Shown here one piece after another: positions 1-7,739 of a stretch of 32,409 bases of DNA; positions within the stretch are counted from its first letter, which is position 1, and each line of letters starts with the position of its first letter. The DNA comes from Bin80 sp022820435 (lineage in GTDB: Bacteria; Bacteroidota; Rhodothermia; Rhodothermales; Bin80). The translations under genes and the position numbers were made by a program. Under the pieces are notes generated by a model that saw only the letters and a program-made list of their open reading frames with translations, was not told where the DNA came from and did no database searches. The stretch lies in the NCBI GenBank assembly GCA_022820435.1, contig JAJEFL010000149.1, positions 1 to 32,409 on the forward strand. Direction: 5' to 3'.

Positions 1-2
1 AC

Positions 3-401
3 TGGCGGCTCACCGAGATTGAAAGCGTCTTTCGCATCATGAAATCCGATCTTGGATTGCGCCCGGTTTTCCATAGCAGAGAGGATCGCATCATTGCCCA
101 TTTGATGATCACGGTTGTCGCCTATCATGTCTCTCACCTGATTCGCACCAAACTCAAACGAGTGGGCATGCATCACAGTTGGGACACGATCCGAAAGGAC
201 CTCAACAAAGTGAAGCGCATTACCACCGAACTGCCAATGAGCCAGACCCGTGTTCTGGAGCTGAAGTTAGATCAGAACCTGCCGCCGTTATTGCAGGAGA
301 TCTTTCGTATCATGGGATACGAGTATGATCCCGGAGCCATCCAAGCGAAACAGGAGCGCACCCGGCAGAAAAAAGTCTCTCAAAAAGCCCCCGACCCGTG
401 A
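3..401 (+). pseudogene. IS1634-type transposase, C-terminal part (cut by window edge)
   Basis: The reading frame is open from the first bases of the window and ends at 401, so the gene begins upstream of the window. The peptide contains ExVFRxMKSDLGLRPVFH followed by EDRIIAHLMITVVAYHVSHLIR. This is the C-terminal end of DDE transposases of the IS1634/IS4-like group, including the catalytic-Glu region and the 'RP(V/I)xHxxExRIxAHL' signature. About 130 residues are visible of a protein usually longer than 450. The tail is lysine/arginine-rich. Whether the copy is intact cannot be judged from this side. I could not identify the terminal inverted repeat in the 255 bp before the next gene. The family call is from motif memory. 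Confidence 0.75.
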
Positions 402-589
402 CGCAAATTCCTCTTTACATGATGGCGGATCGAACCGACTCCAGATGGAGCAGCCCCCGCTATGTTCACTTCAGAAAGACGGGGGGAAATTGCGCTGAAA
501 AACGGGGGAAAAGCTGGAGGAGGCCGGTACATAAACCACACTGAATCAACCCGACCGACTCTGTAATAGACACGCACTTACGGCCACTC

Positions 590-610
590 AAAAAAACGCC
601 CAAAAATGGG
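590..610 (-). terminator. weak candidate terminator after the NCS2-ATPase gene
   Basis: On the minus strand, about 45 bases after the stop of the permease gene, a short hairpin (CCCA, four-base loop, TGGG) is followed by CG and seven T. The stem is only 4 bp, so it is a weak Rho-independent terminator at best. Confidence 0.3.
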
Positions 611-656
611 ATTAGGAGAGATCCGCATCTTTGCATCACTACGAAATTGTGAATGT

Positions 657-2414
657 CTAGGGACTGGAATTTGGAAGATCAACGCGGACGGTCATAATGT
701 CGGCTCCATGATATTGCTGATGTCGCACCGAGGCCGCTAAATGGCGCAGGAGTCGGAGGGAGATTTCTTTTTCAAGGAGTCCTTCTTCGGTCTGATCGCC
801 AAGCAGAGCAACCTGATCCTGGAGATTCTCTCCCTCGCCAGTCGCAGAGATGAATTCCAGAACGGCTCCGCCTCTCACCTTGCGTGCAAGTACTAAAAGT
901 CTACGCATTCCGGTTTTTCTGTCCGCTTCGTACCGATCAATGAGTGTGATCAATACTTCCTCTACCACTGCGTCCAGGCGATTCTTCATCTGCTGTCCCC
1001 ATCCGTGGCGGTCTGCAAACTCATCAAAGAACGCCATGAGTCGTGTAAGAGCGGCAGGATTTAGTTCAACCGTGATACGTTTTGGGCGGGATTCCGCCAT
1101 CTTCATGAGCAAGGTCATCAGAATTGCGACCATTCCACCTGCAGTCATTCCGTTATTTAGAAGCCCTCCCGCAAATTCAGACACAATATCTGGAAAAATC
1201 AATTGATTCTGGAATCCTAAGCCAATCCAGAATGAGACACCGGCGATGAGGCTTTTTTGATAATCCAGCCCATCATGAACGATCATTTGAACTCCGATCA
1301 TGAACAACATTGCCATCATTACGATCAGGTAAGCAGCAAAGACGGGGCCAGGGATTGCGAGTACCAGTGCGATCACCTTGGGAAGGAAAGCCAGAGTCAC
1401 CAGTAATGCTCCCGCTGCAATCCCAATGTAGCGGGATGCGACTCCTGTGAGCTGGGCTAAGGATGCGGCTATTGAGTAAGCGGTGCTGGGGATCGCCCCC
1501 ACAAGGCCTGCAAATATATTGCCGGCTCCGTCTGTGGCTACGGCTCCCTGAACGAGGCGATAGTCTGCGGCTCGCGGCTTCCGCCAGGAAACCCGGTGTA
1601 CAGCAACGGCACTGCTCATCGTACGGATCGAGCTAATGGTGGCCGCCAGAATAAATCCTGGAAGAAGCGCCCAGAAAGCCGGTCCAAAATGAAGACTGAG
1701 TCCAGACCAGACCAGTTCAGGCAGACCAACCCATGGCGCTTCCATGACCCGGGATACATCATAAATACCATACACAGCAGCGATGACGGTTCCTGCTATA
1801 ACGCCCAGAACGGATGCCCACAAACGGAGCATTCCCCGAGCCATAAGATATGCGCCGCAGATTACGGTAACCGTGGTGAATGCACTCATTGGCGCTGCCA
1901 ATGAAGACGGGGCAGTCGGCACATCTCTAAGCAGATTGAACATGGGTGACATCACCGAAACCGGGATCAGCATGAGTACGGTTCCCGAAACGGTTGGGGT
2001 CAAAATCTTCCGAAATAATGAGAGTCTCTGGGAGATGACAACCTGTGTTAGACCCGCAAAGAGAACGAGGATTCCCAGCATGCCGGCTCCGCCGCTATTG
2101 AGTGCTTCAATACAGACAGCGACGAAAGTCCCTGTACTTCCCATCAGAAGTGTGTGTCCCATTCCGAAGCGCCCCATTCGCATGGATTGCGCAATGGTGG
2201 TTGCCCCCGTCACCACAATGGCGGCAAATACAGCCCAGACGAGGTATGCCTCGCTGACTCCCCCGGCTCGAAACACAACCATAGACAATAAAATTGTCAT
2301 AGATAGTGCAACAATCATCAGTTGCAATCCTAGTCCAAGGGAAACAGACAGGGATAACTTGTCGTCGGGTTCATACAAAATACCCGACAATGAACCGGGT
2401 TTGTCAGATGACAT
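657..2414 (-). CDS. NCS2-family permease fused to a degenerate HATPase-like domain
   Basis: This 585-residue protein has two parts. Residues about 20-440 carry roughly a dozen hydrophobic segments and the NCS2 (nucleobase/ascorbate transporter) hallmark DGAGNIFAGLVGAIPSTAYS at 295-314, followed by LTGVASRYIG. Residues about 445-580 are soluble and resemble an RsbW-type histidine-kinase-like ATPase fold: a helix with VVEEVLITLIDRY near 483-495 where the N-box should be, then a beta strand LEFISATGEGEN near 519-530. The N-box Asn and the ATP-binding Asp-x-Gly are not visible, so catalysis is doubtful. In the transmembrane part, the Glu that binds the substrate in UraA/UapA-type carriers appears to be replaced by Arg264 in my by-eye alignment. 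It is probably an inner-membrane transporter of purine-, pyrimidine- or vitamin-like substrate with a cytoplasmic regulatory or binding domain. Substrate is unknown. It is a single gene on the minus strand. Confidence 0.8.
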   Translation of the reverse strand: MSSDKPGSLSGILYEPDDKLSLSVSLGLGLQLMIVALSMTILLSMVVFRAGGVSEAYLVWAVFAAIVVTGATTIAQSMRMGRFGMGHTLLMGSTGTFVAVCIEALNSGGAGMLGILVLFAGLTQVVISQRLSLFRKILTPTVSGTVLMLIPVSVMSPMFNLLRDVPTAPSSLAAPMSAFTTVTVICGAYLMARGMLRLWASVLGVIAGTVIAAVYGIYDVSRVMEAPWVGLPELVWSGLSLHFGPAFWALLPGFILAATISSIRTMSSAVAVHRVSWRKPRAADYRLVQGAVATDGAGNIFAGLVGAIPSTAYSIAASLAQLTGVASRYIGIAAGALLVTLAFLPKVIALVLAIPGPVFAAYLIVMMAMLFMIGVQMIVHDGLDYQKSLIAGVSFWIGLGFQNQLIFPDIVSEFAGGLLNNGMTAGGMVAILMTLLMKMAESRPKRITVELNPAALTRLMAFFDEFADRHGWGQQMKNRLDAVVEEVLITLIDRYEADRKTGMRRLLVLARKVRGGAVLEFISATGEGENLQDQVALLGDQTEEGLLEKEISLRLLRHLAASVRHQQYHGADIMTVRVDLPNSSP

Positions 2415-2966
2415 ACTTCATTGGATTGACCCGAAATGCACACGATTTGTCACTGAAACATACTGCACGTTATTTTCATGCAAGTTAAGGTGTACGAATT
2501 TCATAGACGGATGCCCTGTATAAGGATATTTTAGGTAAAATAGGAATTCAGTTGGAGATTGAAGAATACAATCGGTTTGATTGCCTGATAGAAGTCAGTC
2601 CATTCCGGGCAGTGTGTACGATATGCGGGAATCGGGTATTTGATTTCCAGAGAATGCTCATTGGCGGTTCGCTTTCGCGGGATCGGCTGGATACGGGCTC
2701 AGGAACTGGCGCGGCATGGTGAACCCGGAATCAATTTCCTGGAGGCTTCACACAGTAATGGGGGTAAGTCAGACGTGTTATATCCGGTATGGCGGCGGTT
2801 TGGCGCACTTTCTGTCCGGGGATGTTTCTGGGTTCCCACTGAAAGAACGGTGGGCTGATCGTGCAGTTCTGGTACAGTGTACTGCGAGAACAGTCTTTTT
2901 ATTTCTGAGTGGTGACAAAAAGGAGATTGCACTTTGTCGCCTGTTTTGTTCAGGAAGGCGACAATT
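2415..2966. other. gene-poor intergenic stretch
   Basis: This stretch lies between the permease gene and the first solute-binding-protein gene, both on the minus strand. The open frames on either strand have unlikely composition and no recognisable family. The only distinct structure is the hairpin at 2934-2964. The permease promoter should lie within about 2415-2560, but I see no convincing -35/-10 pair. Confidence 0.5.
2934..2964 (-). terminator. 8-bp perfect hairpin directly after the solute-binding-protein stop
   Basis: TTGTCGCC (2934-2941) and GGCGACAA (2957-2964) form a perfect 8-bp stem with a 15-base loop. On the minus strand the hairpin begins two bases after the TGA stop of the solute-binding-protein gene. 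No T-run follows directly; a five-T run lies about 12 bases further on. It may be a terminator or a 3' mRNA-stabilising stem. Confidence 0.5.
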
Positions 2967-4058
2967 TCAATGGGCCAGCCACGCACTGAACCGCTCATTC
3001 ATTTCATCCTGATGATCAACCCACCAGGCCGCGTTATAACGTAAAGCATGCTGCACATTGGCAGGACTTGCGGGCAAATGTGTCTCCATGTCTACACCGG
3101 CAGCCACATGGGTGGTCACCAGTGACATTCCTGATGCTCGAACGGGAGAATAAGAGATTCGCCTCCCGATCTGTGATAGCGCTTCCGCACTGGTTGCGTA
3201 GGCAATATATTCCAAGGCTTCCTTGAGGCGGGGCGTACCTGCGACAATTCCAATCTGTCCGATATCAAGCATCTGCCCGTGCCAGATGATCACAAATGGC
3301 TGATTCTCAAGTATCTGTGCGTTGAAGATGCGACCATTATATGCTGTGGTCATGACTACTTCCCCGTCGGCTAGCATCTGGGGTGGCTGTGCACCCGCCT
3401 CCCACCAGACGATTGCGTCCTTGATGGTTTCAAGTTTCCTGAAGGCACGATCAACGCCATCGGGAGTATCCAGTGTTGCATATACATGATCTAGGGGAAC
3501 GCCGTCTGCAATCAGAGCCCATTCAAGATTTACCTGTGGGACACGTCGCATTCCCCGTCGACCCGGAAAGGTCTCTAGGTCAAAAAAATCTGCCATTTTA
3601 GTGGGCTTAATATCGGAAATGGTTTCCTCGCTGTAGGCATACACTGTGGAATAATAGACATTGCCTATTCCACATTCGGTAATGGTTCCGTCCACAAAAT
3701 CATCAACTGCAGGGGTTCTGCCGGGTCCGGGCGGGAGCAGGTTGATGTCAATCGGTTCCAGAATCCCCTCATCACATCCCCGGATTGCGTCGGCCATCTC
3801 CAGATCGACTACATCCCAGTGAATATTGTCAATTTGCACCTGTGCACGGATCTGGGCAAGCCCGCCGTTGTAGTCCATAACTTCAATGCCAATTCCGGTT
3901 TTTTCGGTAAAGGGAATATTGATCCCCTCATTGACGGCGCGTCCATATGAGCCGCCCCAGGAGGCCAGCGTGATGGATCGGGATCCATCGGTTCCACATC
4001 CAGTGATCAGCAGGGCAGCCAGAATTGCGAACCCGGCCGGTTTCAGAAAATCATTCAT
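2967..4058 (-). CDS. PotD-like extracellular solute-binding lipoprotein, copy 1
   Basis: This is a 363-residue periplasmic substrate-binding protein of the spermidine/putrescine (COG0687-like) group. It starts with a lipoprotein signal whose lipobox LITGC places the lipidated Cys at residue 21. The mature part opens with SITLASWGGSYGRA, the first strand of this family, and carries DYNGGLAQIRAQV, WDVVDLE, FPGRRGMRRVPQ and WWEAGAQPPQMLADGEVVMTT, as in the polyamine-type binders I recall from marine and alphaproteobacterial genomes. It is about 75% identical without gaps to its upstream neighbour (4151-5242), so the two arose by tandem duplication. No ABC permease or ATPase gene is near, so it must share a transporter encoded elsewhere or act alone. 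A hairpin follows the stop codon. Substrate is inferred from family only. Confidence 0.88.
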   Translation of the reverse strand: MNDFLKPAGFAILAALLITGCGTDGSRSITLASWGGSYGRAVNEGINIPFTEKTGIGIEVMDYNGGLAQIRAQVQIDNIHWDVVDLEMADAIRGCDEGILEPIDINLLPPGPGRTPAVDDFVDGTITECGIGNVYYSTVYAYSEETISDIKPTKMADFFDLETFPGRRGMRRVPQVNLEWALIADGVPLDHVYATLDTPDGVDRAFRKLETIKDAIVWWEAGAQPPQMLADGEVVMTTAYNGRIFNAQILENQPFVIIWHGQMLDIGQIGIVAGTPRLKEALEYIAYATSAEALSQIGRRISYSPVRASGMSLVTTHVAAGVDMETHLPASPANVQHALRYNAAWWVDHQDEMNERFSAWLAH

Positions 4059-4150
4059 GGTTCAATCTTTTTGAGGGGAAGAAGTCTTGGACATCATCGT
4101 GGTTATGGCTTTGGCATGATGACATTTTGCGAGATTACTGAAAAGCTGTC

Positions 4151-5242
4151 TCACTGAACCAGCCATGCACTGAATCGCTCGTTCATTTCGTCCTGATGAT
4201 CGACCCACCAGGCTGCGTTGTAGCGTAAAACGCGTTGCATGTTGGCGGGACTTGCGGGCATATGTGGATCCATGTCCACGCCAGTGGTCAGGTGTGTTGT
4301 GACCAGAGGCATCCCCGACTTCCGTGCGGGGGAATAGGAGATTCGGCTTCCGATTCGGGCCATTGACTCTGCACTGGTTGCGAAGGTAAGGTATTCCAGA
4401 GCCTCCTTGAGTCGGGGTGTTCCTGCGACAATTCCAACCTGTCCTACATCAAGCACCTGTCCATCCCATACAATTACGAACGGCTGGTTTTCAAGCACCT
4501 GTGCGTTAAAGATGCGGCCATTATATGCGGTGGTCATGACCACCTCTTTGTCGGCCAGCATTTGTGGCGGCTGCGCACCTGCTTCCCACCAGATTACTTC
4601 GTCCTTGATCGTTTCAAGTTTTGCAAATGCGCGATCCACCCCGTCGGGGGTGTCCAGTACGGCGTAGACCTGATCTAGTGGAACACCGTCTGCAATCAGT
4701 GCCCATTCAAGATTTACCTGGGGAACCCGCCGCATCCCCCGGCGGCCTGGAAAGGTCACCAGATCGAAAAAATCCGCCATTGTGGTGGGCTTGGGGCCGG
4801 AGATATTCTCTTTATTGTATGCGTATACGCCAGAGCCGTAGAGTTTACCCACCCCGCATCGGGTGAGGGTTCCGTCCATAAAATCCTCTACTGCGGGGGT
4901 TCCATCAGGGCCGGGCGGAAGTATGCTGATGTCAATTGGCTCCAGAAGCCCCTCATCGCATCCCCGAACTGCGTCCGCAAATTCCAGATCCACAATATCC
5001 CAGTGGATCATTCCAATTTCCACCTGGGCACGGATCTGGGCGAGGCCTCCATTGTAGTCCTCCACCTTTACATCAATTCCAGTTTCCCCGGTAAAGGGAA
5101 TGTTGACCCCTTCATTGACGGCATGTCCGTATGAACCTCCCCATGACACCGCCGTGATGGAGCGGGAAGGTTCTGTATTGCATCCGGCAATCAGCAGGAT
5201 GCCCATCAGAGAGGTGATACTTCGCTGTATGTGATGATTCAT
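4151..5242 (-). CDS. PotD-like extracellular solute-binding lipoprotein, copy 2
   Basis: This 363-residue paralogue of the gene at 2967-4058 lies 92 bp upstream of it in the same orientation. The lipobox LIAGC gives a lipidated Cys at residue 21. The signal peptides share almost nothing (14 of the first 19 residues differ), while the segments FPGRRGMRRVPQVNLEWAL and the last 25 residues before the C-terminus are nearly unchanged. Differences in the mature part include K for G in the LADxEVVMTTAYNG stretch and Y-to-G and T-to-G changes around residues 134-137, where family members contact ligand loops. The two copies may therefore differ in ligand or affinity. The gene is first of the pair and probably carries the promoter, which would lie in the 500 bp before coaD. 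Confidence 0.88.
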   Translation of the reverse strand: MNHHIQRSITSLMGILLIAGCNTEPSRSITAVSWGGSYGHAVNEGVNIPFTGETGIDVKVEDYNGGLAQIRAQVEIGMIHWDIVDLEFADAVRGCDEGLLEPIDISILPPGPDGTPAVEDFMDGTLTRCGVGKLYGSGVYAYNKENISGPKPTTMADFFDLVTFPGRRGMRRVPQVNLEWALIADGVPLDQVYAVLDTPDGVDRAFAKLETIKDEVIWWEAGAQPPQMLADKEVVMTTAYNGRIFNAQVLENQPFVIVWDGQVLDVGQVGIVAGTPRLKEALEYLTFATSAESMARIGSRISYSPARKSGMPLVTTHLTTGVDMDPHMPASPANMQRVLRYNAAWWVDHQDEMNERFSAWLVQ

Positions 5243-5745
5243 GGCGCAGTTATATTTCGGTGTTTCATTGCCTGTTCTCTGGGATCAAATTAGCCTGAAA
5301 GAATGAACTTCACAGGCTGCCGGAAAAATACGGCTTTTGCGGATTGGAGTGTTGTATCATGGCTGCTGCCCAGATCTGATTCAGCATGAGGTCGCGGTGG
5401 TTGCAGCCGTCAGATAAGATTTATCAGTTGCGCCTCAGGGTTTGCGGGGGTCTCTGTAAAGAGTAATGTGATCGATCATAGCCGATGTCTAGCGACATTC
5501 ATGGTTACAGTTCCCGCTCATACTGCAGATTTTGTATGCGGTGCGATTACGGCAACGGAGAACTGTTACGGTCCGGCGTTTTGAAAATGATGAGTCTGCT
5601 TACTTGTAGACGGACGGGAACGTCTGCTGTCCTCCGCAGTCCGGTTTTATCATCCTTGATCTCGCTTGGATGGTGATCGGCAATCGCATCTAGATTCACG
5701 CGGCAGCCCTTGCGGTACTTCACTGTGAAATCCTCCGGATGTCCA
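5243..5745. other. intergenic stretch between coaD and the binding-protein pair
   Basis: Most of this 503-bp stretch shows no coding signal on either strand. It contains the possible small minus-strand ORF 5547-5723. It must hold the promoter of the solute-binding-protein pair. I see no riboswitch-like structure. A small imperfect palindrome GATAA-GAT-TTATC near 5415 is the only other symmetric element. Confidence 0.4.
5547..5723 (-). CDS. possible 58-residue small protein after coaD
   Basis: A GTG codon at 5723 is preceded by a good Shine-Dalgarno sequence, GGAGG with 8-base spacing. This is unusual here, because most genes in the window lack one. The frame runs 58 codons and starts 22 bases after the coaD stop. 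The product is basic, with no membrane helix and no family I recognise. The RBS is the only positive evidence, so this is a tentative call. Confidence 0.22.
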   Translation of the reverse strand: MKYRKGCRVNLDAIADHHPSEIKDDKTGLRRTADVPVRLQVSRLIIFKTPDRNSSPLP

Positions 5746-6216
5746 TTATACTTCCATGAGTTCTTCCGCAATCACGGCAGGCACAAAGGGGCGGATGTCT
5801 CCCCCCCACTGCAGGATGTCACGGACTAGAGAGGAACTTGTCAGAGCGTGGGCTGCGGAGGTGTGAAAAAACACTGTATCAAGTTCTGGAACCATCCTGC
5901 GATTTGTATGTGCCATCTGTGACTCGTAGTCAAAGTCCCGGGGACTGCGCAGTCCCCGGACCAGCGCACAGGCTCCCAGATTTTTTGCGTGCTCAGCGAT
6001 GAGCCCCTCGAAACTCATCACCTGCACCTGATTCAAATGCGCGGCGGCCCGCTGAATTAGATCAATACGCATGTCTGAAGGCAGAAGAGAGGATTTTTCC
6101 GCATGAACTGCGACGGTGATTACGAGCTGGTCAAATATTTGGAGTGCACGCTCGACAATGTCTAAATGCCCTAGTGTGAACGGGTCAAATGTGCCGGGAT
6201 AGACTGCTAGTTTCAT
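5746..6216 (-). CDS. coaD: phosphopantetheine adenylyltransferase
   Basis: This enzyme transfers AMP from ATP to 4'-phosphopantetheine, giving dephospho-CoA, the penultimate step of CoA synthesis. The 156-residue length is typical. The nucleotidyltransferase signature TFDPFTLGH lies at residues 9-17 with the catalytic T/HxGH as T14-L-G-H17. LVRGLRSPRDFDYESQMAHTNRRM at 86-109 and TSSSLVRDI at 126-134 are the other family blocks. The stretch before SSSLVRD is less standard than usual. The start overlaps the end of rsmD by 32 bases, so the two genes are co-transcribed and probably translationally coupled, a common rsmD-coaD pairing in bacteria. Confidence 0.97.
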   Translation of the reverse strand: MKLAVYPGTFDPFTLGHLDIVERALQIFDQLVITVAVHAEKSSLLPSDMRIDLIQRAAAHLNQVQVMSFEGLIAEHAKNLGACALVRGLRSPRDFDYESQMAHTNRRMVPELDTVFFHTSAAHALTSSSLVRDILQWGGDIRPFVPAVIAEELMEV

Positions 6217-6754
6217 GAGATTGAATTTGGAATACGCTTACATGTGTGCGGCCGTAGGCGCGGGTGGTATTGAGGGAAGAATGTCCGGTAAATTGGGTTC
6301 GTGTATCATGTTCTACCACAAATAATCCTCCAGGTCGCAAACAGGGCAGTGCTAGATCTGGAAGATCTTTGATTCGTCCAAGTTCGTATGGTGGATCCGC
6401 CAGGATGAGGTCTAGTGGAGGTCCATAATACTGTTTTAGATAGGTTACGGCATCTGCGCATAAAAAATGACACTTCGCGGACAGATTCAGGTGCGCAGCA
6501 TTTTTTCTTGAGGCATTGACAGTCCTGCGATCCGATTCGACGAGAATCGCACTTTGTGCACCACGACTGATCCCCTCAAAGGCGAGTGCCCCCGTGCCTG
6601 CAAACAGGTCAAGCAGCCGGGCATCCCTCAACGAGAGCCTGGCCTCGACCAGAGCATACAGGGCCTCACGTACCCGGTCTGTCGTCGGACGTGTTCGTAG
6701 ATATTTTGGGCGGACCAATTTACGGCCGCGCAGACTGCCGGCAATTATACGCAT
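6185..6754 (-). CDS. rsmD: 16S rRNA (guanine-966-N2)-methyltransferase RsmD
   Basis: This 189-residue SAM-dependent methyltransferase modifies G966 of 16S rRNA in the 30S subunit. It starts MRIIAGSLRGRKL, the standard N-terminus that contacts RNA, followed by RPTTDRVREALY. The SAM-binding motif LLDLFAGTGALAFE lies at about 47-60 and the catalytic motif DPPY at 120-123. It is first of the rsmD-coaD pair, overlapping coaD by 32 bases. A plus-strand gene starts 57-75 bp away, so the short interval must contain both divergent promoters. Confidence 0.96.
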   Translation of the reverse strand: MRIIAGSLRGRKLVRPKYLRTRPTTDRVREALYALVEARLSLRDARLLDLFAGTGALAFEGISRGAQSAILVESDRRTVNASRKNAAHLNLSAKCHFLCADAVTYLKQYYGPPLDLILADPPYELGRIKDLPDLALPCLRPGGLFVVEHDTRTQFTGHSSLNTTRAYGRTHVSVFQIQSHETSSLSRHI

Positions 6755-6829
6755 GATTGAATGATGCTGGAGGGAGACAGACGCATCCTACTGTGATGGC
6801 AGGCGTACCATATGCAATCCCTGAATTCC

Positions 6830-7738
6830 ATGCGCATACTTTTAACAGGCGGGACAGGTTTTGTTGGCCGCCGTGTACTTCGTGAATTGTTGGCAAAGGG
6901 GCACCAGGTGCGTGCTCTTGTACGACGCGGAGGTGCTCCCGAAGGGTTTGAAGGGGAGCAGGTAGAGGTCGTACGCGGAGATATTAATGGCTCTCTGGGG
7001 CCGTTTATGGATGATATAGATGGAATCATTCACTTGGTCGGAATTATTGAAGAGGTGCCGGCACAAAACGTAACCTTTGATGCACTTCATACGCGTGCAA
7101 CTCAAAATGTCGCCAATGCCGCCCGAGTCGCTTGTATTCCCCGGCTTGTATTCGTAAGCGCCAATGGGGCCGAACCGCATGGTAAAACAAAGTACCAGAC
7201 CACGAAATGGGCCGCCGAAGAAGCGGTGCGGAATTCAGATCTGGATCATTGGTGTATTCTTCGCCCTGGATTAATCTTCGGGGATCCAGGGAGAGAACGG
7301 GAAGAGTTTTGTACAATGCTGTCCAGAACGCTGATCAGGCCGTTCCCCGTTCTGCCGGTATTCGGGAGTGGTCAGTACCAGCTGCAGCCTGTTTCGGTTG
7401 AAGAGGTGGCAGCGGCAGCTGTTCAGGCGTTGACACTCTCTGATGCACATGAAAAAACCGTTCCAGTTCTTGGAACCGAACGATTCACGTATATTGCCTT
7501 GCTGGATGTAATCACCCGGGCGCTTGGAATGAAGCCGAAGCCAAAAATAAAACTCCCCCTGTCGTTTGTGCATGCGGGGATGCGCTTTGCAGGCGGCCTG
7601 TTACCGATCACGCCGGACCAACTCACGATGCTGATTGCAGGTAACATTGGAGATGAGTCTGATTTTTATGGACTATTCCAGGTGACGAAGTACCCATTCA
7701 ACGAAGAAAATCTGGGATATTTGCGTCTTCGGGTATAG
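6830..7738 (+). CDS. NDUFA9-like atypical SDR, NAD(P)-binding protein
   Basis: A Rossmann-fold protein of about 302 residues. The glycine motif TGGTGFVG opens the chain, followed by RALVRR, the D-rich strand VVRGDI, HLVGII, and the atypical active-site region FVSANGAEPHGKTKYQTTKWAAEEAVR with a YxxxK. ILRPGLIFGDPG is the block shared with complex I NDUFA9/complex-I-associated SDRs and related NAD-dependent epimerase-like proteins. The start at 6830 puts the glycine motif at residue 6 as in relatives. An upstream ATG at 6812 would add six residues and has no better RBS. Likely roles are cofactor binding or quinone/complex I-related assembly, but the substrate is unknown. The next gene begins two bases after its stop. 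Confidence 0.85.
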   Translation: MRILLTGGTGFVGRRVLRELLAKGHQVRALVRRGGAPEGFEGEQVEVVRGDINGSLGPFMDDIDGIIHLVGIIEEVPAQNVTFDALHTRATQNVANAARVACIPRLVFVSANGAEPHGKTKYQTTKWAAEEAVRNSDLDHWCILRPGLIFGDPGREREEFCTMLSRTLIRPFPVLPVFGSGQYQLQPVSVEEVAAAAVQALTLSDAHEKTVPVLGTERFTYIALLDVITRALGMKPKPKIKLPLSFVHAGMRFAGGLLPITPDQLTMLIAGNIGDESDFYGLFQVTKYPFNEENLGYLRLRV

Positions 7739-7739
7739 G

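Noticed and set aside
2640..3012. Plus-strand frames of 72 and 98 codons and a minus-strand frame of 99 codons
   Set aside because: Overlapping one another and the end of the binding-protein gene, odd composition, no family features.
5415..5430. GATAA-GAT-TTATC palindrome as an operator
   Set aside because: Five-base arms are expected by chance in a window of this size.
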